Shown here piece after piece: positions 1-5,325 of a DNA stretch of 5,325 nt. Position 1 is the first letter of the stretch, and each line of letters starts with the position of its first letter. Location of the stretch: the NCBI GenBank assembly GCA_012515825.1, contig JAAYXQ010000280.1, positions 1 through 5,325 on the forward strand, in the 5' to 3' direction. The notes beneath the pieces were generated by a model, which was not told the DNA's origin, ran no database searches, and worked only from the letters and a program-made list of their open reading frames with translations. This DNA is from Fibrobacter sp. (lineage in GTDB: Bacteria; Fibrobacterota; Fibrobacteria; Fibrobacterales; Fibrobacteraceae). The position numbers and the translations under genes were made by a program.

Positions 1-320
1 GCGATTTAGGCTCTATTCGAATGGTTCCTTCTGTGATCGTTGCTGGAGGAGAATCACTTGTCGCTTATAAAGTGGGAAAGCCTTCAAAGATCACGATAGA
101 AGTATTTAGTTATGATATGCGTCGAGTGAGAACGATCGTTAAGGGAGCCCCTCGTGAGAAGAATGCAGTGCGTAGCTCTAAAGCGACAGAAGATTTTTGG
201 GATGGATATGATGAACATGGAAGGCCATGTGCGATGGGTATTTATTATGTAAGAGTGAAAGATAATCATGGTCATGTAGGTTGGGGAAAAGTGATGACTC
301 TTGGAGGGAATAAAAAATGA
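1..320 (+). CDS. C-terminal end of a secreted protein with a FlgD-type Ig-like domain (5' end outside the window; possibly PorU-like)
   Basis: The reading frame is open from the first bases of the window (first whole codon at 3) to the TGA at 318-320, so this is the last ~105 residues of a longer protein. The Met codon at 21 is internal and there is no ribosome-binding site before it. The visible part fits the FlgD Ig-like fold that ends many secreted proteins of type IX secretion bacteria. It has a strand near FSYDMRRVRTIV, a WDGYDEHGRP turn, then MGIYYVRV and a final strand before the stop. Such domains usually end cell-surface or sorted proteins. The stop overlaps the start of the following PorV-like gene (ATGA), so the two are translationally coupled. 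In type IX secretion loci porU, a C25-family sortase, commonly lies beside porV, which makes PorU a reasonable guess. The diagnostic peptidase domain is outside the window, so the identity stays open. Confidence 0.8.
   Translation, partial: DLGSIRMVPSVIVAGGESLVAYKVGKPSKITIEVFSYDMRRVRTIVKGAPREKNAVRSSKATEDFWDGYDEHGRPCAMGIYYVRVKDNHGHVGWGKVMTLGGNKK
303..307 (+). promoter_or_regulatory. Ribosome-binding site of the PorV-like gene
   Basis: GGAGG lies 9 nt before the ATG at 317, inside the last codons of the upstream gene. It is a strong Shine-Dalgarno match and confirms the start that overlaps the preceding stop. Confidence 0.8.
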
Positions 321-1339
321 AGAAAATAGCCCTCTTTTGTTTGTTGTTAGTCGCTTTTGTTTACGCAGATAAAAAAGCCATGTTAGGTAGTTTTGATGGT
401 TTTGTAGAACGCATGGGCGCCAGTGCCCATGAGTTAGGCCGCGGCAATACAGGCTCTGCAGATACCGCTGCTCAACCAGGTGCTTATTGGAACCCAGCGT
501 TGTTAAGTTTCAAAACGCAATTAGCCTATAATTTGCATGCTGAAAAAAGAGATTTAGATCGCGCGGGAGGCTCTTTAGGAGTTGAAGGGCGTGTTGGTAA
601 ACGTATGGGCGTTGGTTTTGCAATGTTATACAGAGGAGACCATTCTTTTGATGTGGTGAGTGATGATGATGAAACTCTTGGCAATACCTCTCCTTATTTT
701 ACCATCATGTATCTTGGTTTTGCCTATCGTGTTTCGCGCCGAGATGGTATAGGTGTTTCTTTTTCTATGAGTTATGATAATCTGAATATTTCAGAATATT
801 ATGATGATATTAGTTTGGTCGATAGTTATCGAAGTCCAGTTAGTTTTAATTTAGGTTGGGTGCGGCAGTGGAATAAAAAATGGTCCACTTCTGTTGTGAT
901 TCGAAATTTAAGTTTTAGTAAAAATTTATCTGCGGTTTGGACACGTAATCCAAGTACAGATAATTCGGTGATATCAACAGAAGGAGTGCGTCCTAAAGTA
1001 TTACAAATAGGTTTGGGATACAGAAGCATGCTTTTTGGAAAACCTATTTCTGCTTGGATGGAGGCTTTAGATTACCAAATTGCTGATACTCTTTTAGCTT
1101 TTGACCCTGATCGTCATGTATGGACAGGGCGAGTTGGTTTTGAATATGAAGTAATACCTCAAGGTTCTGTAAGTATAGGTATGAACGATATGAACTTTTC
1201 ATTGGGTTTAGGGTATCAATTTAATATTCGCATTGGAAAAAAACGCTGGCCTTTTGATGTGAGCTATGCCTTATTATATGAATCAAAAGCCAATTTATGG
1301 AATCCATTAAGCTTTGCTGTGCGAGGGTGGATTCCTTGA
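317..1339 (+). CDS. PorV/PorQ-family outer-membrane beta-barrel protein
   Basis: The predicted 340-residue exported protein starts with a classical signal peptide: KK, a hydrophobic core at residues 4-15, and likely cleavage after Val-Tyr-Ala17. The mature N-terminus carries the PorV/PorQ (FadL-like) signature at residues 35-61: small residues, then GRGNTGSAD and finally AYWNPALLS. The rest alternates short hydrophobic and aromatic strands with polar turns, as expected for a barrel of about 14 strands; no cytoplasmic domain is visible. In type IX secretion, PorV receives cargo from the translocon and anchors the PorU sortase at the outer membrane, while PorQ is a paralogue in the same attachment complex. 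Related proteins also occur in bacteria without a proven type IX system. Placement directly after a FlgD-Ig-ending protein favours a PorU-PorV pair. The start is secured by GGAGG at 9 nt and the ATGA overlap. The family call is firm; PorV rather than PorQ is inference from context. Confidence 0.85.
   Translation: MKKIALFCLLLVAFVYADKKAMLGSFDGFVERMGASAHELGRGNTGSADTAAQPGAYWNPALLSFKTQLAYNLHAEKRDLDRAGGSLGVEGRVGKRMGVGFAMLYRGDHSFDVVSDDDETLGNTSPYFTIMYLGFAYRVSRRDGIGVSFSMSYDNLNISEYYDDISLVDSYRSPVSFNLGWVRQWNKKWSTSVVIRNLSFSKNLSAVWTRNPSTDNSVISTEGVRPKVLQIGLGYRSMLFGKPISAWMEALDYQIADTLLAFDPDRHVWTGRVGFEYEVIPQGSVSIGMNDMNFSLGLGYQFNIRIGKKRWPFDVSYALLYESKANLWNPLSFAVRGWIP
1323..1327 (+). promoter_or_regulatory. Ribosome-binding site deciding the TTG start of recF
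   Basis: GAGGG lies 8 nt before the TTG at 1336, inside the end of the PorV-like gene. Neither the in-frame ATG at 1297 nor the GTG at 1327 has a comparable site in front of it. This, together with where the RecF homology begins, selects TTG as the start. Confidence 0.6.
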
Positions 1340-2412
1340 TCCAATCGATTCACATCGAAACTGCTCGAAACATAAATGCCATGGATGTTTCTTTTCAGCC
1401 TGGCATTACTGTTGTGAGTGGAAAAAATGGTTGTGGCAAAACAACTTTATTAGAGATGATTCATGTACTATGTCATGGATACTCTTTTAGAACGAGAGAT
1501 TTAAAAGAATTAGTTTCTTGGAATTCCAAAGAGCTCTTGTCTCGTGCTTTTTTTTTAGGAGAAAGAGAATCAGTTCGCGCGCTTCGCATTGACTCAAGTG
1601 GTATATTAGCAAAAAAAGATACGACGGAATCGAGATCAACAAGTCTTTTTTTTGGAGAAATTCCAGCAATTGTCATGCAACCATCTGATATTTCATTAGT
1701 GCGTGGTGGTCCAGAAGAACGTCGCCGTTGGATGGATGAAATGCTTTGTATTCGTTCATCACTCAATACAGATCTTTTAAGGCGATACCGTCGTGTTTTA
1801 TTGCAGCGTAATCAATGGCTCAAGCAAAATCGTTCTGGTTCTCCTACTGGGGGAGAAGCTTTGTTTTCGGTGCTCACAGAACAGTATATTGAACTTGCCA
1901 TAAAAATTTGGCGCGCGCGTCTTGATCTTGTGGCGGAAATAGGGGATATCACCTCGGATTACTATAAGCTTTTAGCTGCGGGAGCAGATGAAATAACTGT
2001 TTCTTATCGAAGTGCAGTTGGTAAAGAAAAAAAAACTCTTGATCTCGAACGTGATTTTCGAGAAGCATTAGAAGCTTCTGATGATGTTGAACGCCTTCAG
2101 GGCATAACTCAGATTGGCCCTCATAAAGATGACTTTATTTTATGGTCTTCGGGTTATGAACTCAGATCCGTTGGTTCTCAAGGGCAATGCCGTTCTGCAG
2201 CAATTTCCATGCGTTTTGCTGCATTAGATTTAGCATGTAAAAATAAATGCCCTTCGATTTTATTACTGGATGATGTTTTTGCAGAATTAGACGAATACCG
2301 TCGTAGAGCTGTGGCTGACTTGATTCGAGAAAAACATGCCCAAGTCTTTATTGCTACTCCGCGTCTTCAGGATATTCCCTTTACACCAGATGCTCAAATA
2401 GAAATGGGTTAA
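1336..2412 (+). CDS. recF: DNA replication and repair protein RecF
   Basis: RecF is an SMC-like ABC ATPase that binds gapped DNA at stalled forks and, with RecO and RecR, loads RecA. From the TTG start the protein has 358 residues, normal for RecF. Visible motifs in order: an N-terminal strand and RN at 11-12 matching the usual start; Walker A GKNGCGKTT at 29-37; the VMQPSD segment at 113-118 followed by the RecF-typical GGPEERRRWMDEML at 124-137; GPHKDD at 261-266; the ABC signature beginning SQGQ at 281-284; Walker B ILLLDD at 308-313; and the D-loop AELD at 316-319. The catalytic set looks complete. The TTG overlaps the TGA of the PorV-like gene (TTGA), implying translational coupling. An upstream in-frame ATG at 1297 would add 13 residues unlike RecF. 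The location is unusual, since recF is commonly linked to dnaA, dnaN or gyrB. The gene contains runs of T9 (1548-1556), T8 (1646-1653) and A9 (2027-2035), all in frame. Confidence 0.95.
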   Translation: MIQSIHIETARNINAMDVSFQPGITVVSGKNGCGKTTLLEMIHVLCHGYSFRTRDLKELVSWNSKELLSRAFFLGERESVRALRIDSSGILAKKDTTESRSTSLFFGEIPAIVMQPSDISLVRGGPEERRRWMDEMLCIRSSLNTDLLRRYRRVLLQRNQWLKQNRSGSPTGGEALFSVLTEQYIELAIKIWRARLDLVAEIGDITSDYYKLLAAGADEITVSYRSAVGKEKKTLDLERDFREALEASDDVERLQGITQIGPHKDDFILWSSGYELRSVGSQGQCRSAAISMRFAALDLACKNKCPSILLLDDVFAELDEYRRRAVADLIREKHAQVFIATPRLQDIPFTPDAQIEMG

Positions 2413-2438
2413 GAAAGCCTCATTAAAAGGACTTTCTT
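2411..2438. terminator. Hairpin shared by two converging genes, possible bidirectional terminator
   Basis: The arm at 2411-2419 (AAGAAAGCC) pairs with 2429-2438 (GG, a one-base bulge, then CTTTCTT), with a 9-nt loop. It covers the recF stop and the stop of the - strand membrane-protein gene, which are 10 bp apart. The T tract is short and interrupted on both strands, so it is weaker than a textbook intrinsic terminator, but the position between converging genes fits. Confidence 0.45.
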
Positions 2439-3868
2439 TTCTCTAGTATTTTTCTTGCTTGGGCTGCAATAATATCTTTATCATTGAGTTCAAGTACTTT
2501 TTGAAGTCTGAGAGCACCTTCCTCTGCATTTATATCACAACGAATTCGAATTTCACCAATTTGAAATAGAGCTTTTCTTGCCATAGACTCACTTTTTTCA
2601 GTGGCAAGGCTTTTTTCAAGAAAGAGAAGAGCTACTTCAGGTATATTTTTGTTATTGGCGGCGACACCCCATTCTAGCCATTGAGTGCTTATTATTTCTA
2701 TAAATAAAGAGGGGCTTACCATTTCTTTGGCGGTTGAATTCAATAGTTCTGTATCAATAGGATATTCTTGTAAAAGGGCTTGCATTCCATCAGTTAATAA
2801 CTGCCCCCCTGCTGTATTTTCGCCACGTCTTGCTGCCGAAAGACCATTCATTAGGTTCTCTCGCGTTTTATTCTTTTTTAAGACGTACGGATCAACTCTA
2901 TTGCGACGTTTTTCTTCTAAAAGATCTTTTCTTAATTCATCAAGAGTCTGTTTTCGATAAGGCATTTTTAGCCCAAGTAAAAGACCAATACCATAGAAGA
3001 ATAACGATAAGACAACGACAGCGGCATATATTCCAGGATTAAGAAACCAATTGATTGCAATATCAACCATCAAAAGTAAGCCAGAAACAACAACCACTAT
3101 TTTGGAAATCTCGTTTTTGGTTTTACCCATGGAGGTTGCACCTAAAAGCGTTGCTAATCCTAAACTCATGCCCTTCAAAAGGTCATTCTCGTAGGAGTGG
3201 AAGAAAGTAGTGGTAGACAGTAAATTAACGAAGAATCCACCAATTATATTTGCTGAAATAAAGACACCTAATGTTTTTAAGACACCCCATCGTTTTTCTA
3301 AGTGGTAGCCTGTAAAACAAAAGAGAACGAAAAATGACAATAAAGAGAATATACTAGGCATTAAAATCCAGTATATTAGAAGGTTTACAAAATTTCCTTC
3401 TGCAGGGATAAATGGAATTGTGTAAGTCCATAATTGTTGAGTGTAAGCTTCCACCCATTTTTTTAATTCTCTATTATAGAGTTTTGAATCTGGCACAATG
3501 CCTTGATTTACGTAAGTTAGATTTCCACCAGTTTCCCACCATTTTCTAAAATCGTCTTTCATTTTAGAAATACGTTCTTCAGGAATTAACGGAGGATTCT
3601 TTTCGAGAAAACTAGTTCTGTAATTTTCAAGCTCTTCTTGATACAGTTGTTCCGTTGGCTCTAAACCAACACTTCTAAACTTTTCAGCTCCTTCTTTTTG
3701 CCAGTATTTTGAAAATATGGATTCAATTTTTTGCTGACGTTGATAATCAGCAATATAGGGTTCGCTCCATAAAACAATATTAAAAATACAGAGAGTTATA
3801 GCAAATAAAAGCAAAAACCATTGTGCTTTTGACAATATTCTAAATAAGGTTAAAAAAAGTTTACTCAT
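2423..3868 (-). CDS. Rhomboid-fold membrane protein, probable pseudoprotease, with duplicated loop repeat and TPR-like tail
   Basis: The predicted 481-residue inner-membrane protein has TM1 at 15-34, a large hydrophilic loop at 35-158, a membrane block with helices near 162-187, 197-220, 232-246, 256-276 and 279-301, then a cytoplasmic tail at 302-481. The membrane block resembles rhomboid proteases such as GlpG: LEKRWG at 190-195 matches the ExxxG motif ending TM2, GMSLG with Ser235 sits where GxSG lies in TM4, and G295/G299 match the TM6 GxxxG. The catalytic His position appears to be Tyr292, the second Gly of GxSG is Leu236, and the TM2 His position is Pro171. Cleavage activity is therefore unlikely, and a scaffold or substrate-binding role is more probable. 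The loop holds two copies of a ~50-residue repeat (about 50-98 and 105-157). The tail from ~355 is helical and TPR-like, suggesting protein contacts. It lies 70 bp after the kinase gene on the same strand. No Shine-Dalgarno precedes its ATG. The rhomboid assignment rests on motif reading and is moderately sure. Confidence 0.7.
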   Translation of the reverse strand: MSKLFLTLFRILSKAQWFLLLFAITLCIFNIVLWSEPYIADYQRQQKIESIFSKYWQKEGAEKFRSVGLEPTEQLYQEELENYRTSFLEKNPPLIPEERISKMKDDFRKWWETGGNLTYVNQGIVPDSKLYNRELKKWVEAYTQQLWTYTIPFIPAEGNFVNLLIYWILMPSIFSLLSFFVLFCFTGYHLEKRWGVLKTLGVFISANIIGGFFVNLLSTTTFFHSYENDLLKGMSLGLATLLGATSMGKTKNEISKIVVVVSGLLLMVDIAINWFLNPGIYAAVVVLSLFFYGIGLLLGLKMPYRKQTLDELRKDLLEEKRRNRVDPYVLKKNKTRENLMNGLSAARRGENTAGGQLLTDGMQALLQEYPIDTELLNSTAKEMVSPSLFIEIISTQWLEWGVAANNKNIPEVALLFLEKSLATEKSESMARKALFQIGEIRIRCDINAEEGALRLQKVLELNDKDIIAAQARKILEKRKSF

Positions 3869-3872
3869 AAAA

Positions 3873-3884
3873 TGAATATATTCA
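3873..3884. repeat. 12-bp perfect palindrome just before the membrane-protein start
   Basis: TGAATATATTCA is a perfect inverted repeat ending 4 bp before the ATG of the membrane-protein gene, where a ribosome-binding site would normally sit. It could be an operator. On the - strand it contains TATATT, a -10-like hexamer placed so that a transcript would begin at or next to the ATG. In such AT-rich DNA a chance palindrome is quite possible. Confidence 0.3.
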
Positions 3885-3895
3885 AAAAAGAAAAA

Positions 3896-3913
3896 TAAAA
3901 AAGTGTTTTTTTA
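3896..3913 (-). other. AT-only hairpin with T-rich 3' side between kinase and membrane-protein genes
   Basis: Read on the - strand, a T followed by six A pairs with six T followed by an A across a 4-nt loop, and the sequence continues into TTTTT, C and six more T. It could act as a weak terminator or attenuator after the kinase. The stem has no G-C pairs, so readthrough into the downstream gene is likely. The rest of the 70-bp spacer holds nothing recognisable. Confidence 0.25.
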
Positions 3914-3938
3914 CTTCTCTTTTATAAATGAGCTTATT

Positions 3939-5042
3939 CTAATGATGTGTGTGATATTCGCGCAATTGATTCCATAGAAAATCAGTGTTAACATCACGAT
4001 AACCTAAAGCATTTACTTTTTCTCTAAGTTTATGAGCGATGTTAAAAAGGTTTTCACTTTTTTGCATCCGTTCATAACTATCAAATATTGTGAGATCGTT
4101 AATCCACTGCGTAATTTCTGGAAATTTGGGGTGAGAAAAAATATTCTCTTTCCCTTTTTGCATATACTCTAGGTAGCGTTCCGTAATTTGATATTCATCT
4201 TCTATAAAGATATCCATAGCCTTAGGAAAAAGATTTTTTCCAGTAAGATATTCGTGCAAGATGATACCAAAACTAAAATAATCTACAGAAGGAGAAAGGT
4301 TTTCGCCCATAACAGCTTGTTCTGGTGCACTATAACATGGGGTGAGTTGCCCACCATATTCAGTGACGCTTTCACGGAGTTTGGCTTGTGCATAACCAAA
4401 ATCACAAATTAAAATTTTATGGTTATTAATATGATCTGGGTTTAGGCAGAGTAAAAGATTTTTAGGTTTTAAATCTTTATGAATGATTTGATAATAATGC
4501 AATTGGCTAATGGAATTAGCAAGATAAGCTATTTGAGCAATGCGAGCAATGAGTTCTTCGTCGGTTAACTTTTCCTTAAAAGTCTGATCTAAAGAACACC
4601 CTTTAATAAATTCCATTTTCAAGTAAGGATGACGCCCCGCGAGACCTCCGCCATAACTTTGAACCACTCCTTCGATATTGGTGGCACGAATTAGGTTGTT
4701 GATGCGAATCTCATCTTGGAAAGCACTCATCAACATGTTTAATCGGTGTAAACGATTTTTTCCTGGAGGAGTCCAGTATTTACAAATTTTGACTACAATT
4801 TCGCGATTGCCATAGACCATTTTATCATTGGGACGCTCTATCCAATAATTTGCTCTATATAAATCATTAGTCCCTTCAAGTGTTAAAGGTTCTATTAATT
4901 TAATTTGTTCTACGGCTCCATTATGAAGGTACTCAGGATTCTGATCAAACCAGCGTTGATATTCTGCCATTGTGTAGTGTTCACGCAAAGCAAGGTTACG
5001 TGAAATACGATCTAAGCATTCTGCTATATAATTCTTTATCAC
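3939..5042 (-). CDS. Hanks-type Ser/Thr protein kinase, soluble, with degenerate glycine loop
   Basis: The 367-residue protein has a eukaryotic-like kinase fold at about 50-340 and no membrane segment, so it should act in the cytoplasm, transferring phosphate from ATP to Ser/Thr of target proteins. Visible residues: Lys85 in VVK (ATP lysine), Glu111 in the C helix, hinge MEFIKG at 143-148, catalytic HKDLKPKN at 188-195 (Asp190, Asn195), DFG at 214-216, activation-segment LTPCYSAPE ending at 241, DYFSFG at 254-259, and the late D-x3-R pair Asp321/Arg325. Two points are odd. The glycine loop region (54-62) keeps one glycine, at none of the three canonical positions, and HRD reads HKD. No PASTA, FHA or other sensor domain is visible; the N-terminal ~48 residues and the last ~40 are unassigned. 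The start is GTG (5040-5042), right after an in-frame stop at 5046-5048 and without a ribosome-binding site; the ATG at codon 25 (4968-4970) is an alternative. It is followed on the same strand by the rhomboid-like gene, a possible partner or substrate. Confidence 0.9.
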   Translation of the reverse strand: MIKNYIAECLDRISRNLALREHYTMAEYQRWFDQNPEYLHNGAVEQIKLIEPLTLEGTNDLYRANYWIERPNDKMVYGNREIVVKICKYWTPPGKNRLHRLNMLMSAFQDEIRINNLIRATNIEGVVQSYGGGLAGRHPYLKMEFIKGCSLDQTFKEKLTDEELIARIAQIAYLANSISQLHYYQIIHKDLKPKNLLLCLNPDHINNHKILICDFGYAQAKLRESVTEYGGQLTPCYSAPEQAVMGENLSPSVDYFSFGIILHEYLTGKNLFPKAMDIFIEDEYQITERYLEYMQKGKENIFSHPKFPEITQWINDLTIFDSYERMQKSENLFNIAHKLREKVNALGYRDVNTDFLWNQLREYHTHH

Positions 5043-5067
5043 GCGTTAAATGTAGCATTAAAATGAA

Positions 5068-5082
5068 AGAAGAAGAAGAAGG
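5068..5082. repeat. Trinucleotide microsatellite (AGA)5
   Basis: Five tandem AGA units lie 25 bp upstream of the kinase GTG. On the mRNA this becomes a UCU tract. Length change by slippage would alter leader spacing in steps of 3 nt. Confidence 0.55.
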
Positions 5083-5134
5083 ATTCTCTTTTTGTAGTGA
5101 ATAAATAACATCTTGAAAAAAAGAGTAATAAAAT

Positions 5135-5146
5135 AGAGAATTCTCT
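5135..5146. repeat. 12-bp perfect palindrome in the kinase leader
   Basis: AGAGAATTCTCT is a perfect inverted repeat about 92 bp upstream of the kinase start and downstream of the candidate -10 at 5174-5179. It could be a regulator site. The half-site ATTCTCTT recurs as a direct repeat at 5083-5090. No regulator is identifiable, and chance is possible. Confidence 0.3.
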
Positions 5147-5173
5147 TCATTTAAATAGAAAATAAAATCAATT

Positions 5174-5203
5174 ATTATAATTTGATTTTCATAAAAATGA
5201 AAA
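5174..5203 (-). promoter_or_regulatory. Candidate sigma-70-like promoter for the kinase gene
   Basis: On the - strand a perfect TATAAT (5174-5179) lies 18 nt after TTTTCA (5198-5203), a 4/6 match to TTGACA. Transcription would begin near 5167 and give a ~125-nt leader before the GTG. It sits just past the terminator of the presumed preceding gene, where a promoter is expected. The AT-richness makes the -10 match weak evidence by itself. Confidence 0.4.
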
Positions 5204-5220
5204 AAGGGGAAATAAGTTTC

Positions 5221-5254
5221 AAAAAAAAGCGGCAAAGAATTCCTTGTCGCTTTT
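5221..5254 (-). terminator. Intrinsic (rho-independent) terminator, leftward
   Basis: Read on the - strand, GCGACAAGG (5250-5242) pairs with CTTTGCCGC (5237-5229) across an AATT loop. There is one A-C mismatch and one G-U pair, and four further A-T pairs extend the base. Eight T follow directly (5228-5221). On the + strand the same stem is followed by only four T, so the main direction is leftward. It would end a gene entering from the right edge and insulate the kinase from it. Confidence 0.75.
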
Positions 5255-5286
5255 AAAAAAGGGTGAAAGAATTTTTGCTTAAAAAA

Positions 5287-5325
5287 TCAATCCTTTTTTA
5301 CTCCGTCTTGTTTTTCAAGAATCGA
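5287..5325 (-). CDS. Possible last codons of a gene entering from the right edge
   Basis: Read leftward from the right end, one frame stays open for 12 codons (SILEKQDGVKKD) to a TGA at 5287-5289. A leftward terminator begins about 33 bp downstream, the usual layout for a gene end. A second frame ends earlier, after 8 codons at 5298-5300, so the frame is uncertain. The fragment is too short to identify a product. Confidence 0.35.
   Translation of the reverse strand, partial: SILEKQDGVKKD

Larger units (their letters stand above)
5043..5220 (-). other. AT-rich leader upstream of the kinase gene
   Basis: This non-coding stretch lies between the kinase start and the terminator at 5221-5254. 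It is strongly AT-rich and purine-rich on the + strand. It holds a possible promoter (5174-5203), a 12-bp palindrome and an AGA microsatellite, listed separately. No RNA gene or recognisable riboswitch was seen. An open - strand frame across it (4996-5235) gives a low-complexity Phe/Tyr/Ile-rich peptide and is not believed. Confidence 0.5.

Noticed and set aside
1297..1335. Upstream ATG (1297) or GTG (1327) as recF start
   Set aside because: The added residues do not resemble a RecF N-terminus, neither codon has a ribosome-binding site, and homology begins at the TTG at 1336.
826..1766. - strand open frames opposite the PorV-like gene and recF
   Set aside because: They are antisense shadows; the + strand frames carry clear family motifs.
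2685..3042. + strand open frames within the membrane-protein gene
   Set aside because: They are antisense to a well-supported coding region, and their products show no recognisable motif.
2685..3400. Active rhomboid protease
   Set aside because: Ser235 is present, but no His is seen at the TM6 position and the GxSG motif is broken, so activity should not be annotated.
4996..5235. 79-codon - strand open frame overlapping the kinase 5' end
   Set aside because: Its product is low-complexity Phe/Tyr/Ile/Ser, its TTG start lies inside the terminator hairpin, it has no ribosome-binding site, and it follows simple AT-rich sequence.
1..5325. CRISPR array, insertion sequence, tRNA or attachment site
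   Set aside because: No regularly spaced repeats, transposase motifs, flanking inverted repeats or tRNA-like cloverleaf were seen on either strand.

Overview
The window carries two gene groups facing each other, plus an AT-rich control region at the right edge. No phage, transposon, CRISPR or RNA gene was seen. The DNA is AT-rich. A secreted protein ending in a FlgD-type Ig fold followed directly by a PorV/PorQ-type outer-membrane barrel points to a Gram-negative member of the Fibrobacterota-Chlorobiota-Bacteroidota group that uses type IX secretion. Fibrobacterota or a relative is my best guess, but one window cannot fix the phylum.

Left half, + strand: (1) the 3' end of a gene whose product ends in a FlgD-like domain; (2) a 340-residue signal-peptide-bearing PorV-like barrel; (3) recF. 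The three are translationally coupled through ATGA and TTGA overlaps, and both internal genes have a purine-rich ribosome-binding site. The first two resemble the porU-porV pair of type IX secretion, where PorU is the sortase and PorV its outer-membrane anchor. RecF, a DNA-gap repair ATPase usually found near dnaA/dnaN/gyrB, is an unexpected third member.

Right half, - strand: a soluble Hanks-type Ser/Thr protein kinase (3939-5042) followed after 70 bp by a 481-residue membrane protein (2423-3868). I read the membrane protein as a rhomboid-fold pseudoprotease. It keeps the rhomboid scaffold (the ExxxG motif after TM2, the Ser position in TM4, the GxxxG in TM6) but has lost the catalytic His and the second Gly of GxSG. 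It also has a large presumed periplasmic loop made of two copies of a ~50-residue repeat and a cytoplasmic TPR-like tail. The kinase has a glycine loop without its canonical glycines, yet otherwise complete catalytic residues. This kinase/pseudo-rhomboid pair is the least familiar part of the window and the best candidate for an undescribed signalling or envelope module. The functional link between the two is inferred from adjacency only.

recF and the membrane-protein gene converge with only 10 bp between stops, and a hairpin covers the junction. Right of the kinase lie ~180 bp of AT-rich leader with a possible promoter. Then comes a good intrinsic terminator pointing left, which probably ends a further - strand gene whose last codons may be at 5287-5325.
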